Assembly: GCF_008806755.1 (NCBI RefSeq)
Contig: NZ_WAAU01000008.1
Span: forward strand, 62,530-126,529
Reading direction: 5' to 3'
Origin: Tenacibaculum aiptasiae
GTDB lineage: Bacteria; Bacteroidota; Bacteroidia; Flavobacteriales; Flavobacteriaceae
DNA: 64,000 nt
The notes under the pieces are model-generated. The model searched no databases, was not told the origin of the DNA, and was given only the letters and a program-made list of their open reading frames with translations. Made by a program: the position numbers and the translations under genes. This document shows, in pieces, positions 53,294 through 61,033 of this stretch (positions are counted from its first letter, which is position 1; each line of letters starts with the position of its first letter).

Positions 53294-56266
53294 ATGAAAA
53301 CATTTAAATTGCTATTATTTAGCATGTTACTTGTTTCTGTAGTGAGTTGTAAACAAACAACAACCTCCACAGCAAATGAAGTAATAACTGAACAACACAC
53401 AAGTCAAGACGGTTTTAAATATGAAACCGTAACTAATGATCCAACGGGATTACGATTATACACTTTAGACAATGGTTTAAAAGTATATTTAAGTAAAAAT
53501 ACTGATGAACCAAAAATCCAAACTTACATAGCAGTAAGAGCAGGTTCAAACTATGATCCAAAAAACTCAACAGGTTTAGCTCACTATTTAGAGCACATGG
53601 TTTTTAAAGGAACTCACAAAATTGGTACTGCTGATTGGGAAAAAGAAAAAGAGTATTTGAAACAAATTTCAGATTTATACGAAAAGCATAGAGCAGAAGA
53701 GGACCCAGAAAAGAAGTTAGCTATTTATAAAGAAATAGATAAAGTATCTTTAGAAGCTTCTAATTATTCAGTAGCAAATGAGTATGATAAAATGACTGCT
53801 TCTTTAGGAGCAACTGGTACAAATGCTCATACTTGGTTTGAGGAAACAGTTTATAAGAACAAAATACCAGCTAACGAATTAGACAAGTGGTTAGATTTAG
53901 AAGCTGAGCGTTTTAGTACGTTAGTATTACGTTTATTCCATACAGAATTAGAAGCTGTATTTGAGGAGTTTAATAGAGGACAAGATAACGATTTTAGAAA
54001 GCGTTATGCAGCTATGTTAGACGGGTTATTTCCAAAGCACCCTTACGGACAACAAACTACTATTGGTACAGGGGAGCACTTAAAGAATCCTTCAATGGTA
54101 GATATTCATAACTATTTTGACAAGTACTATGTACCAAATAACATGGCAGTAGTTTTAGTTGGAGATTTAGATTTTGATGCTACAATTAAGAAAGTAAACG
54201 AAACTTTTGGAAAGTTTGAGAAAAAAGAATTAAAACACCCAGTTTTACCTAAAGAAGATCCAATTACTCAACCTATTATTAAAGAAGTATTTGGACCAAC
54301 TTCAGAATCAGTATCTATTGCATATAGATCAGGAGGAGTTAATACTGAAGAGGAAAAATTTGTTACTCTTTGTGATATGATTATGGCAAATGGTAATGCA
54401 GGTTTAATCGATTTAAACTTAAACCAAAAGCAAGCTGTACAAAGAGCAAGCTGTTCACCTACATTCTTGAATGATTATGGATACCATTCTTTCTCAGGAA
54501 ATCCTAAATCAGGACAATCTTTAGATGAAGTAAAAGATTTATTATTAGAACAAATCGAAAAATTAAAGAAAGGTGAGTTTGAAGAATGGATGATTGAAGC
54601 TGTAGTTAACGACTTAAAATTAAGTCAAACTCGTCAATATGAGAATAATACAGCGTTAGCTAGTGCATATTTTAATGCGTTTATCCACCATGAAAACTGG
54701 GCAGACAAAGTAAAATTCTTAGAAGATTTAAAGAAAATTACTAAAAAAGAATTAGTAGACTTTGCTAATAAATTTTACCAAAACAATTACGTTGTAACTT
54801 ACAAGCGTAAAGGAGAAGATAAAAACATTGTAAAAGTTGAAAATCCAGGAATTACTCCAGTTAAATTAAACAGAGATAAGAGTTCTGAATTCTTAAAAGA
54901 GTTTAACAAGAAAAAATCTGCACCATTACAGCCAAAGTTTGTTGATTATAAAACAGCTATTAAGGAAACAAAAATGGCTAATGATATTAAAGTATCATAT
55001 GTTTTAAATGAAAACAATGATTTATTTGACTTAAATATCATTTTTGATATGGGTAAAGACAATGATAAAAAGTTAAGCCTTGCTGCTGGATACCTTGAAT
55101 ACCTTGGAACAGACAAATATTCTGCTGAACAAATTAAAAAAGAGTTTTATAAATTAGGAGTAGATTATTATGTAATTGCTCAAGATGATAAAACATATGT
55201 AGGTTTAAGAGGATTAAAAGAAAACTTACCTAAAGGATTAGAATTATTAGAACACTTATGGGATAATGCAAAAGCTGACCAAGATGCTTATACTAAATAT
55301 GTAGAGAAAATTTATAAAGGACGTCAGGACGGTAAAACTCAAAAAGGAAATATTCTTTGGAACGGGTTATATAGTTATGGTAAGTATGGAGAAAACTCTC
55401 GTTTAAGAGATATTATGCAAATTGATGAGTTAAAAGCTATCAATCCTGAAGATTTAGTGAACATTGTTAAAGGAATGAAAAATTACAAGCAGCGTATTTT
55501 TTACTATGGTAAAGATGTAGACGCAGCTGTAACAGCTTTAAACGATTACCATAAAATTTATGGAGAATTAAAAGATTATCCAGAAGCTAAAAAGTATGAA
55601 GAGTTAAAAACTGGTGGTAATGTATTCTATACAAACTACGATATGGTTCAAACAGAAATGATTTTCTTAGCTAAAGGAGAGCCTTTCAAGCCAGAAAACT
55701 TAGCAGCTTCAACTTTATTTAACACGTATTTTGGAAGCGGATTGTCATCAATTGTATTTCAAGAAATTAGAGAAAGTAAGTCTTTAGCTTATTCTGCATT
55801 TGCTTCATATAGTAATGCAAGAAAGAAAGATGATCCTAACTATGTATTGGCATATGTTGGTACTCAGGCAAATAAATTATCACAAGCAGTAGATGCTATG
55901 ATGGATTTAATGAATAACATGCCTGAGGCAGAGAAGCAATTTAATGCAGCTAAAAACGCTACATTAAAGAAATTAGCAGCTCAAAGAATTACAAAATCTA
56001 ATATTTTCTGGTCTTATGAAAGATTAAAAAAGTTAGGTATTGATAATGACAACAGAGAAGAGATGTACAATACTATTAAGAATATGACTATCGAAGATTT
56101 AAAAGCATTTTTCGATAAAAACGTTAAAGGAGAGTCATATAACGTAATGGTAATTGGAAATAAAAAAGACTTAGATGTTAAGTCATTACAAAAATTAGGT
56201 AAGATTCAAGAGTTAGATGTTGATTACTTATTTAATTATGTAAATGAAAAAAAGATAAAGTCTTAG
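53294..56266 (+). CDS. M16-family zinc metalloprotease lipoprotein (insulinase-like, two-domain)
   Basis: A protein of 990 aa. The N-terminus is a lipoprotein signal (MLLVSVVSCK). The inverted zinc motif HxxEH is at 97-101 (HYLEH), with the third ligand Glu in ELEAVFEEFNRG about 125 residues later. Two tandem M16 halves are seen; the second (from about 560) lacks the zinc motif, as in pitrilysin-like chains. It likely degrades peptides in the periplasm. Confidence 0.93.
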   Translation: MKTFKLLLFSMLLVSVVSCKQTTTSTANEVITEQHTSQDGFKYETVTNDPTGLRLYTLDNGLKVYLSKNTDEPKIQTYIAVRAGSNYDPKNSTGLAHYLEHMVFKGTHKIGTADWEKEKEYLKQISDLYEKHRAEEDPEKKLAIYKEIDKVSLEASNYSVANEYDKMTASLGATGTNAHTWFEETVYKNKIPANELDKWLDLEAERFSTLVLRLFHTELEAVFEEFNRGQDNDFRKRYAAMLDGLFPKHPYGQQTTIGTGEHLKNPSMVDIHNYFDKYYVPNNMAVVLVGDLDFDATIKKVNETFGKFEKKELKHPVLPKEDPITQPIIKEVFGPTSESVSIAYRSGGVNTEEEKFVTLCDMIMANGNAGLIDLNLNQKQAVQRASCSPTFLNDYGYHSFSGNPKSGQSLDEVKDLLLEQIEKLKKGEFEEWMIEAVVNDLKLSQTRQYENNTALASAYFNAFIHHENWADKVKFLEDLKKITKKELVDFANKFYQNNYVVTYKRKGEDKNIVKVENPGITPVKLNRDKSSEFLKEFNKKKSAPLQPKFVDYKTAIKETKMANDIKVSYVLNENNDLFDLNIIFDMGKDNDKKLSLAAGYLEYLGTDKYSAEQIKKEFYKLGVDYYVIAQDDKTYVGLRGLKENLPKGLELLEHLWDNAKADQDAYTKYVEKIYKGRQDGKTQKGNILWNGLYSYGKYGENSRLRDIMQIDELKAINPEDLVNIVKGMKNYKQRIFYYGKDVDAAVTALNDYHKIYGELKDYPEAKKYEELKTGGNVFYTNYDMVQTEMIFLAKGEPFKPENLAASTLFNTYFGSGLSSIVFQEIRESKSLAYSAFASYSNARKKDDPNYVLAYVGTQANKLSQAVDAMMDLMNNMPEAEKQFNAAKNATLKKLAAQRITKSNIFWSYERLKKLGIDNDNREEMYNTIKNMTIEDLKAFFDKNVKGESYNVMVIGNKKDLDVKSLQKLGKIQELDVDYLFNYVNEKKIKS

Positions 56267-56288
56267 TAAAATAAAAATTTATCTACTT

Positions 56289-56324
56289 AAAATCCTGCTA
56301 AAGATTATTTTTTAGCAGGATTTT
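56289..56324 (+). terminator. Intrinsic terminator of the M16 gene
   Basis: A 14-bp perfect stem AAAATCCTGCTAAA / TTTAGCAGGATTTT (56289-56302 and 56311-56324) with an 8-base loop and a T-rich tail. Confidence 0.87.
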
Positions 56325-56329
56325 ATTTT

Positions 56330-56337
56330 TATATTTG
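56330..56337 (+). promoter_or_regulatory. Candidate -7 box of fabG
   Basis: TATATTTG matches TAnnTTTG exactly and lies 21 bp before the fabG ATG. No -33 TTG at the right distance; the hairpin of the previous gene occupies that area. Confidence 0.4.
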
Positions 56338-56358
56338 ACCTATTAAAACAACTAATAA

Positions 56359-57105
56359 ATGAGACTTTTAGAAAATAAAACAGCAATTATTACAGGAGCT
56401 ACCAGAGGAATTGGTAGAGGAATTGCTTTAGAGTTTGCAAATCAGGGATGTAATGTTGCATTTACTTATAGTTCATCTGTTGATGCAGCAGTTGCATTAG
56501 AAAAAGAATTGGCAGAATTAGGAGTAAAATCAAAAGGATATCAATCAAATGCGGCTGAATTTGACGCAGCTCAAGAGTTGGCAAAAAATGTTTTAGAAGA
56601 ATTCGGATCTATAGATGTATTAGTAAATAATGCAGGTATTACTAAAGATAATTTATTAATGCGTATTTCTGAAGATGATTTTGATAAAGTAATTCAAGTA
56701 AATTTAAAATCTGTATTCAATTTAACCAAAGCTGTTATTCGTCCAATGATGAAACAAAGAGCAGGTTCTATTATTAATATGAGTTCTGTTGTTGGGTTAA
56801 AAGGAAATGCAGGTCAAGCAAATTATGCTGCTTCAAAAGCAGGAATTTTAGGATTTTCAAAATCTGTAGCTTTAGAATTAGGATCTCGTAATATTAGAAG
56901 TAACGTAGTTGCTCCTGGTTTTATTGAAACAGAAATGACAGCTAAATTAGATGAGAAAGTTGTAGAAGGTTGGAGAAATGAAATCCCTTTAAAAAGAGGA
57001 GGTACTCCAAAAGATATTGCAAACGCATGTGTATTCTTAGCTTCTGATATGAGTGCTTATGTAACTGGACAAACTTTATCTGTAGACGGAGGAATGTTAA
57101 CATAG
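56359..57105 (+). CDS. fabG: 3-oxoacyl-[acyl-carrier-protein] reductase FabG
   Basis: A protein of 248 aa. TGATRGIGRGIALEFANQG binds NADPH, LVNNAGITKDNLLMRISEDDFD is the FabG-specific stretch, and Ser (IINMSSVVGLKGNAGQ) with YAASKAG gives the catalytic set. PGFIETEMTAKL and GGTPKDIANACVFLASDMSAYVTGQTLSVDGGM follow. It reduces 3-ketoacyl-ACP in fatty acid synthesis. Confidence 0.94.
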   Translation: MRLLENKTAIITGATRGIGRGIALEFANQGCNVAFTYSSSVDAAVALEKELAELGVKSKGYQSNAAEFDAAQELAKNVLEEFGSIDVLVNNAGITKDNLLMRISEDDFDKVIQVNLKSVFNLTKAVIRPMMKQRAGSIINMSSVVGLKGNAGQANYAASKAGILGFSKSVALELGSRNIRSNVVAPGFIETEMTAKLDEKVVEGWRNEIPLKRGGTPKDIANACVFLASDMSAYVTGQTLSVDGGMLT

Positions 57106-57144
57106 GAATATTAGCTTTTAAAAAAGCTAGGTTCAATTAAATAA

Positions 57145-57180
57145 AAAAAGCCTGTATCATTTTTTTGATACAGGCTTTTT
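57145..57180 (+). terminator. Intrinsic terminator of fabG
   Basis: A 15-bp perfect stem AAAAAGCCTGTATCA / TGATACAGGCTTTTT (57145-57159 and 57166-57180) with a T6 loop. The G-rich hairpin array starts only a few bases later. Confidence 0.88.
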
Positions 57181-57185
57181 AACTT

Positions 57186-57330
57186 AAAGGGTATCTTGGA
57201 GGGGACCAAGATGATAAGGGGTATCTTGAGGGAATCAAGAAGATAAATATTTTCTTAGTAGGGGTCTAAGAAAAGAGGGGTTTTTCTTAGAGGGGTGATT
57301 GTCTAATTAAGGGGCAGGGAAAATATTTTT
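57186..57330. repeat. Degenerate array of about 30-bp units forming hairpins with GGG/GGGG loops
   Basis: Units start at 57186, 57216, 57245, 57275 and 57309 (30, 29, 30, 34 and 22 bp). GGGG occurs six times (57201, 57218, 57261, 57277, 57292, 57311) plus GGG at 57189, 57230 and 57317 in an AT-rich genome. Hairpins: ATCTTGG/CCAAGAT with loop AGGGGA (57193-57212); TCTTGA/TCAAGA with loop GGGAA (57224-57240); TTTTCTTAG/CTAAGAAAA with loop TAGGGGT (57250-57274). On the minus strand the loops read CCC/CCCC. The array sits between the convergent fabG and XRE genes. Role unknown. Confidence 0.7.
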
Positions 57331-57333
57331 ACA

Positions 57334-57738
57334 CTATCTTTTTTTATAGTCCTCAAAAGTGCCATCTTCATATAGCACAACAATGTTTTTTATTTTTTTA
57401 TCTAGTATTCTCTGTTGCTCCTGTATGGAAATATTTTCGTTTTTTTTTGAAATATCGTCAGGAGAGGGATTTGAAAATAATGATGGAGAAGTGGTAGCTT
57501 CTTCAACATTTGTAAAATTTTCTTTTATAGTATTCGGAAAATTACCTTTACCATATACTAACCAATCTAATTCTACTTCTTCAAAAGCCTTTTCAACTTT
57601 TATAATAAAATCCAAGCTTGGTTTATTTCTTCCAGAGAGCAGGTGAGAAATACTTGATCTTGGTACATCAATTCTATCAGCAAAACTTGAAGCTGTTAAA
57701 TTGTAATAGTCTAATATGCTTTTTAATCTCTCTATCAT
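57334..57738 (-). CDS. XRE-family helix-turn-helix regulator
   Basis: A protein of 134 aa. The N-terminal 65 residues are a Cro/CI-type HTH (LTASSFADRIDVPRSSISHLLSGRNKPSLDFIIKVEKAF). A Ser/Pro/Asn-rich linker leads to a short C-terminal piece, IKNIVVLYEDGTFEDYKKR, common at the end of related flavobacterial regulators. The size and upstream palindromes suggest an autoregulated dimeric repressor. Its targets beyond its own promoter are unknown. It is not accompanied by phage genes. Confidence 0.86.
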   Translation of the reverse strand: MIERLKSILDYYNLTASSFADRIDVPRSSISHLLSGRNKPSLDFIIKVEKAFEEVELDWLVYGKGNFPNTIKENFTNVEEATTSPSLFSNPSPDDISKKNENISIQEQQRILDKKIKNIVVLYEDGTFEDYKKR

Positions 57739-57751
57739 TTACAATTGTGAA
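57738..57751. promoter_or_regulatory. Operator-like palindrome site 1 (TTTAC-N4-GTGAA)
   Basis: TTTACAATTGTGAA begins at the first base of the XRE start codon region (minus-strand ATG is 57738-57736). It matches TTTAC-N4-GTAAA with one difference. Confidence 0.5.
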
Positions 57752-57764
57752 CGTGTAATTATTG

Positions 57765-57778
57765 TTTACGTTTGTAAA
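57765..57778. promoter_or_regulatory. Operator-like palindrome site 2 (TTTAC-N4-GTAAA)
   Basis: TTTACGTTTGTAAA matches both arms exactly. It overlaps the predicted -7 box of the XRE promoter (57775-57782), so a bound protein would block transcription. Confidence 0.55.
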
Positions 57779-57805
57779 TATATGTAGATTTACTTTTGTA
57801 ACCAA
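57775..57805 (-). promoter_or_regulatory. Candidate promoter of the XRE gene
   Basis: Read on the minus strand: TTG at 57805-57803, a 20-bp spacer and TATATTTA at 57782-57775 (last base differs from consensus G). The start codon is 37 bp downstream. Confidence 0.45.
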
Positions 57806-58012
57806 ATATATTTAAGGTTTTCTTACAGAAAGGGTGTTTTAACCCTGAAAAACACTTTACCTAACGATGCTTAATTATCTAATAAACAGTAAGTTATGTG
57901 TTTTGTATAGAGAAAAGTTATATAGCGCTAAAAATCTAACTCTTAATTGATAAAATATTAGTATACACTTGTAACATACTTAAAAACACGGTTATTTAAG
58001 GTATTTATAAGC

Positions 58013-58026
58013 TTTACATATGTAAT
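58013..58026. promoter_or_regulatory. Operator-like palindrome site 3
   Basis: TTTACATATGTAAT differs from TTTAC-N4-GTAAA only in the last base; it lies in the middle of the non-coding region. Confidence 0.4.
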
Positions 58027-58149
58027 TTTATTAAAGATAAGTGTATGAGATACATATAATAGCTAATATGATAGTATAAAAGCTATTTAAAGACTTAAAA
58101 ACTCATAAAAATAGTGTAATTGATCTAATCAAAAGGTGATAATTGACCG

Positions 58150-58163
58150 TTTACAATTGTAAA
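58150..58163. promoter_or_regulatory. Operator-like palindrome site 4
   Basis: TTTACAATTGTAAA is a perfect 14-bp palindrome, 7 bp past the stop of the minus-strand histidine kinase gene. Its first ten bases equal those of site 1. Confidence 0.5.
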
Positions 58164-58170
58164 AAAGAAG

Positions 58171-59493
58171 TTAATTTATAAATGTAACAGTAAAAACTGT
58201 GTTGCCTGGCTTAGATTTAAACTGTATAATACTATTATGAGCTTCTATTATACTCTTACTTAATGTTAGTCCAATACCAGAGCCATCTTTTCGTGTAGTG
58301 AAGTAAGGAACGAATATATTATCCTTAATCTCTTCTGAAATACCTATACCGTTATCTTTAACCCTTAAATAGGGCTTATTAGCCTTATTAACGTCTATTT
58401 CTATTGTTATCACAGGGGTATCTATACCTTCTAAAGCATGCAACGCATTCGATATTAAGTTTATAATTACTTGTTCTATTTGCTCCTTATCTGCATAAAT
58501 CTCATTGTTTACATTTGTAAACTTGTCTAATTTGATGTTTTTCGACTGAAATTCTTTGTTAAATAAGTTTAACGTATTATCCACAAGCGAAACTAAATTT
58601 AGTTTTTGCTTATTTGGTAATGGAAGTTCTGCTAGTTTTCTATAAGTGTCTACAAAGGAAGTTAAATGTTTAGAACGCTTTTTTATAATTTTTAAACCAG
58701 TTGATAATTCTTCTAATGTTTCCTCATCTACTTCATCTTGAATCAAATCTTCTAAATTTTCAGCTAAACTACTTATAGGTGTTATGGTATTGATAATTTC
58801 ATGAGACATTACATTCATTAATTTATACCAAGCTTCTTTTTCTTTTTTATTAATTAATTGTTGGATGGTTTCCAGAGTTATAACTAAATACTGATCTTCA
58901 TTTGTTTGTGTAACTGAGCTTTTAAAAAAGAAATCTTCTTCTTTATTATTTACTTTTAAAGAAATCGTATGCTTTAAATGCTTCCATTCAGAAATAAATT
59001 CTGACAAATTTCCAATTCTATTTTTTAACAAATTCCAATTATAAAACTTAGGAATTTTTAAAAAATCAATAAAGGCTTTGTTTATTTGAAATACATCAAT
59101 AGTATCTTCAGGATCTTTTCTTAATATAAGAACACCAATGGTTAAGCTTTCTATTATATTACTAAAAATTAGTGTTTCGGAAGTTGTTTGTAAACTTAGC
59201 TTCCTATGTTTCTCTAGTAATAGGGCTGTTTTATTAAACAAAGGGGTTTCTCTTTTTTCTTTAGAAATAGTATTAGAATAGTCGTTGTTTAATAAACAAT
59301 CAATAGATTTTTCTATATCAGCAAACAATTTTTTTAAAAAATCGATAAACAGAAATATTTGAAAAACAAATATTAATGAAAAACCAACACTATTGGCTAT
59401 TAAACCTTTAGTATAAGTATAAAAAATAATGATCCCATTAATTGTCAGAAATAGAATTCGTAGTATTATCTGTGTAAGTTGTGATTTTCCCAA
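58171..59493 (-). CDS. NtrB-type sensor histidine kinase
   Basis: A protein of 440 aa. It starts at TTG (59493), 2 bp after the regulator's stop; no in-frame ATG exists before the TM helices. Two TM helices (about 8-25 and 30-50) are followed by a PAS-like region (SLTIGVLILRKDPEDTIDVFQINKAFIDFLKI), the phospho-acceptor His in MNVMSHEIINTITPISSLAENL, N box QVIINLISNALHAL and G boxes VKDNGIGI and DGSGIGLTLSKSII. It pairs with the upstream sigma-54 regulator. Confidence 0.92.
   Translation of the reverse strand: MGKSQLTQIILRILFLTINGIIIFYTYTKGLIANSVGFSLIFVFQIFLFIDFLKKLFADIEKSIDCLLNNDYSNTISKEKRETPLFNKTALLLEKHRKLSLQTTSETLIFSNIIESLTIGVLILRKDPEDTIDVFQINKAFIDFLKIPKFYNWNLLKNRIGNLSEFISEWKHLKHTISLKVNNKEEDFFFKSSVTQTNEDQYLVITLETIQQLINKKEKEAWYKLMNVMSHEIINTITPISSLAENLEDLIQDEVDEETLEELSTGLKIIKKRSKHLTSFVDTYRKLAELPLPNKQKLNLVSLVDNTLNLFNKEFQSKNIKLDKFTNVNNEIYADKEQIEQVIINLISNALHALEGIDTPVITIEIDVNKANKPYLRVKDNGIGISEEIKDNIFVPYFTTRKDGSGIGLTLSKSIIEAHNSIIQFKSKPGNTVFTVTFIN
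58508..58521. promoter_or_regulatory. Operator-like palindrome site 5, inside the histidine kinase gene
   Basis: TTTACATTTGTAAA matches TTTAC-N4-GTAAA exactly but lies within coding sequence (encoding part of KFTNVNNEI), so it may be chance. Confidence 0.3.
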
Positions 59494-59495
59494 AA

Positions 59496-60866
59496 TTAAA
59501 GTCCAAATTTTTCTAAGCGTCTGTAAAGAGCTGCTCTTGTTAAACCTAAATCTTTTGAAGCTTTAGAAATATTACCTTGATGCTTATTCATAGCTTGTTG
59601 AATTAGCATTTTTTCAGTTTCTTCTAAATTAAGATTATCACCTAAAGATACATTCAATTTCTTTGTAGAAAAATGTAAATCTTCTAATTGAATAGTATTA
59701 GAATCGGTAATAATCACGGCACGTTCAATAATATGTTCTATTTCTCTAATATTACCAGGCCACTGATAATTTTTCATAGCATTGATAGCTTCCTTTGAAA
59801 ATTCAATTATACTTTTTCTATATTTTTTAGAAAGCTTTTTCAAAAAGTGATTAGCTAATAATAAAATATCATCTTTTCTTTCTCGTAATGAAGGTAGATT
59901 TAGTTCTATGGTATTAATTCTAAACAATAAATCTTGTCTAAAACTTTGTTCTTCAACCATGTCATGAATTGGAGCATTAGTAGCACAGATGATTCTTACA
60001 TCAATATCACGTTGTGTACCTTCACCTAATCGTGTAATTTTTCTGTTCTGAATAACAGTTAATAGTTTAGCTTGTAAGTGGAGTGGGAGGTTGCCTATTT
60101 CATCTAAAAAAATTGTTCCTTCCTTGGCCAATTCAAAACGCCCTAAAGTATCTTTTTGAGCTCCTGTAAAAGCACCTTTTGCATAACCAAATAACTCACT
60201 TTCAAATAAATTTTCGTTTAAAGAACCTAAATCAACATGAATAAAAGGATGATTCTTTCTTTCAGATAATAAATGAATTTCCTTAGCAAACACGTATTTA
60301 CCTGTACCGTTTTCACCTAATATTAGAATATTGGCATCGGTTGGAGCTACCTTTTGCATTAATTTCATTGCTGATTTCATCGCTGGAGAATTTCCAATAA
60401 TATGTTCTGTTTGTTTATGGAAGTCTTTATCCTGTTGTTCTTGAACTGTAGAAAGTTGAGAAGTTTTTCTTAAAGAACGAGCTAATTCAACACCAGCATT
60501 TACAACACCATACAGCTTTTCTGTTTTCCAAGGCTTTAAAATAAAATCGGTAGCACCTTGTTTTATAGCATCAACAGCTAAATTGACCGATCCGAAAGCC
60601 GTCATTAGAATAACCGTAGTTTCAGGACTAATCTCTTTTATTTGTTTTAACCAATACAGTCCTTCTTTACCATCCTCAAAACCAATCCTATAGTTCATAT
60701 CAAGTAATACAACATCAATAGTAGCATTGGTTAAATGATTACTAATTTTCTTAGGGTTGTTTGTAGTGATAATTTCTGAAAAATATTTTTTCAAGCTTAT
60801 TCTGGCCGAAAATAGAATATCATCGTCGTCATCTACAATTAAAATAGTTGCATCTTTTTTTCTCAT
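59496..60866 (-). CDS. NtrC-type sigma-54-dependent response regulator
   Basis: A protein of 456 aa. Receiver: LIVDDDDDILFSARI, phospho-Asp in VVLLDMNYRIG, Lys in FILKPWKT. AAA+ domain: Walker A GENGTGKYVFAKEI, the sigma-54 contact loop GAFTGA in FGYAKGAFTGAQKD, Walker B GTIFLDEIGNL, and sensor motif GNIREIEHIIERAV. The C-terminal Fis-type HTH is ISKASKDLGLTRAALYRRLEKFGL. It forms an operon with the kinase and faces an efflux operon that it probably activates. Confidence 0.95.
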   Translation of the reverse strand: MRKKDATILIVDDDDDILFSARISLKKYFSEIITTNNPKKISNHLTNATIDVVLLDMNYRIGFEDGKEGLYWLKQIKEISPETTVILMTAFGSVNLAVDAIKQGATDFILKPWKTEKLYGVVNAGVELARSLRKTSQLSTVQEQQDKDFHKQTEHIIGNSPAMKSAMKLMQKVAPTDANILILGENGTGKYVFAKEIHLLSERKNHPFIHVDLGSLNENLFESELFGYAKGAFTGAQKDTLGRFELAKEGTIFLDEIGNLPLHLQAKLLTVIQNRKITRLGEGTQRDIDVRIICATNAPIHDMVEEQSFRQDLLFRINTIELNLPSLRERKDDILLLANHFLKKLSKKYRKSIIEFSKEAINAMKNYQWPGNIREIEHIIERAVIITDSNTIQLEDLHFSTKKLNVSLGDNLNLEETEKMLIQQAMNKHQGNISKASKDLGLTRAALYRRLEKFGL

Positions 60867-60909
60867 AATATTACATAATTACATAGTTGTTTGAATTTGG
60901 ACAAATAAA

Positions 60910-60947
60910 TGTTCGTTTTTGAACACTTAATTTTTGTTTTAAAAACA
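60910..60947. promoter_or_regulatory. Two palindromes, possible enhancer sites for the NtrC-type regulator
   Basis: TGTTC-N6-GAACA (60910-60925) and TGTTTT-A-AAAACA (60935-60947), centres about 23 bp apart. They lie 43-80 bp upstream of the candidate -24 box, in the right place for a sigma-54 activator. Both share a TGT...ACA frame. Confidence 0.4.
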
Positions 60948-60989
60948 TAACGCACTGATTTTTAATGTTTTATGTACTTGTTCTTTTTG

Positions 60990-61005
60990 TGGCACATTTA
61001 TCGTC
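60990..61005 (+). promoter_or_regulatory. Candidate sigma-54 promoter of the efflux operon
   Basis: TGGCAC at 60990-60995 is a perfect -24 element. At the required 10-bp distance from GG comes GT (61003-61004) instead of GC, so the -12 element is degenerate. The HlyD-type ATG is 29 bp beyond. The divergent sigma-54 activator supports the assignment. Confidence 0.45.
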
Positions 61006-61033
61006 TTAATTAGGTCAAACAAAGCAATTTATA

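Larger units (their letters stand above)
57739..58170. other. 432-bp AT-rich non-coding region upstream of the XRE gene
   Basis: No credible protein gene is seen; the longest plus-strand candidate noted (ATG at 57867) would give only 27 residues. It holds four operator-like palindromes, the XRE promoter and a perfect TACTTTTG box on the plus strand at 57791-57798, whose TTG at 57772 would be only 16 bp away. A hairpin AGGGT/ACCCT lies at 57831-57846. A short divergent RNA from about 57805 is possible but unproven. Confidence 0.5.

Noticed and set aside
57201..57314. G-quadruplex formed by the GGGG tracts
   Set aside because: The tracts are separated by 11 bp or more, too far for a stable canonical quadruplex, while the hairpin pairing explains the spacing better.
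57186..57330. CRISPR array
   Set aside because: Units are degenerate and contiguous with no unique spacers, and no cas genes are present.
57359..57646. 95-codon plus-strand frame opposite the XRE gene
   Set aside because: Shadow of the XRE gene, whose HTH motif is clear; the translation is Phe/Ser-rich with no motif.
57334..58170. Prophage immunity region
   Set aside because: An XRE regulator with several operators looks lambda-like, but no integrase, Cro partner, replication or structural phage genes lie nearby; xerD at 19634 is the housekeeping recombinase.
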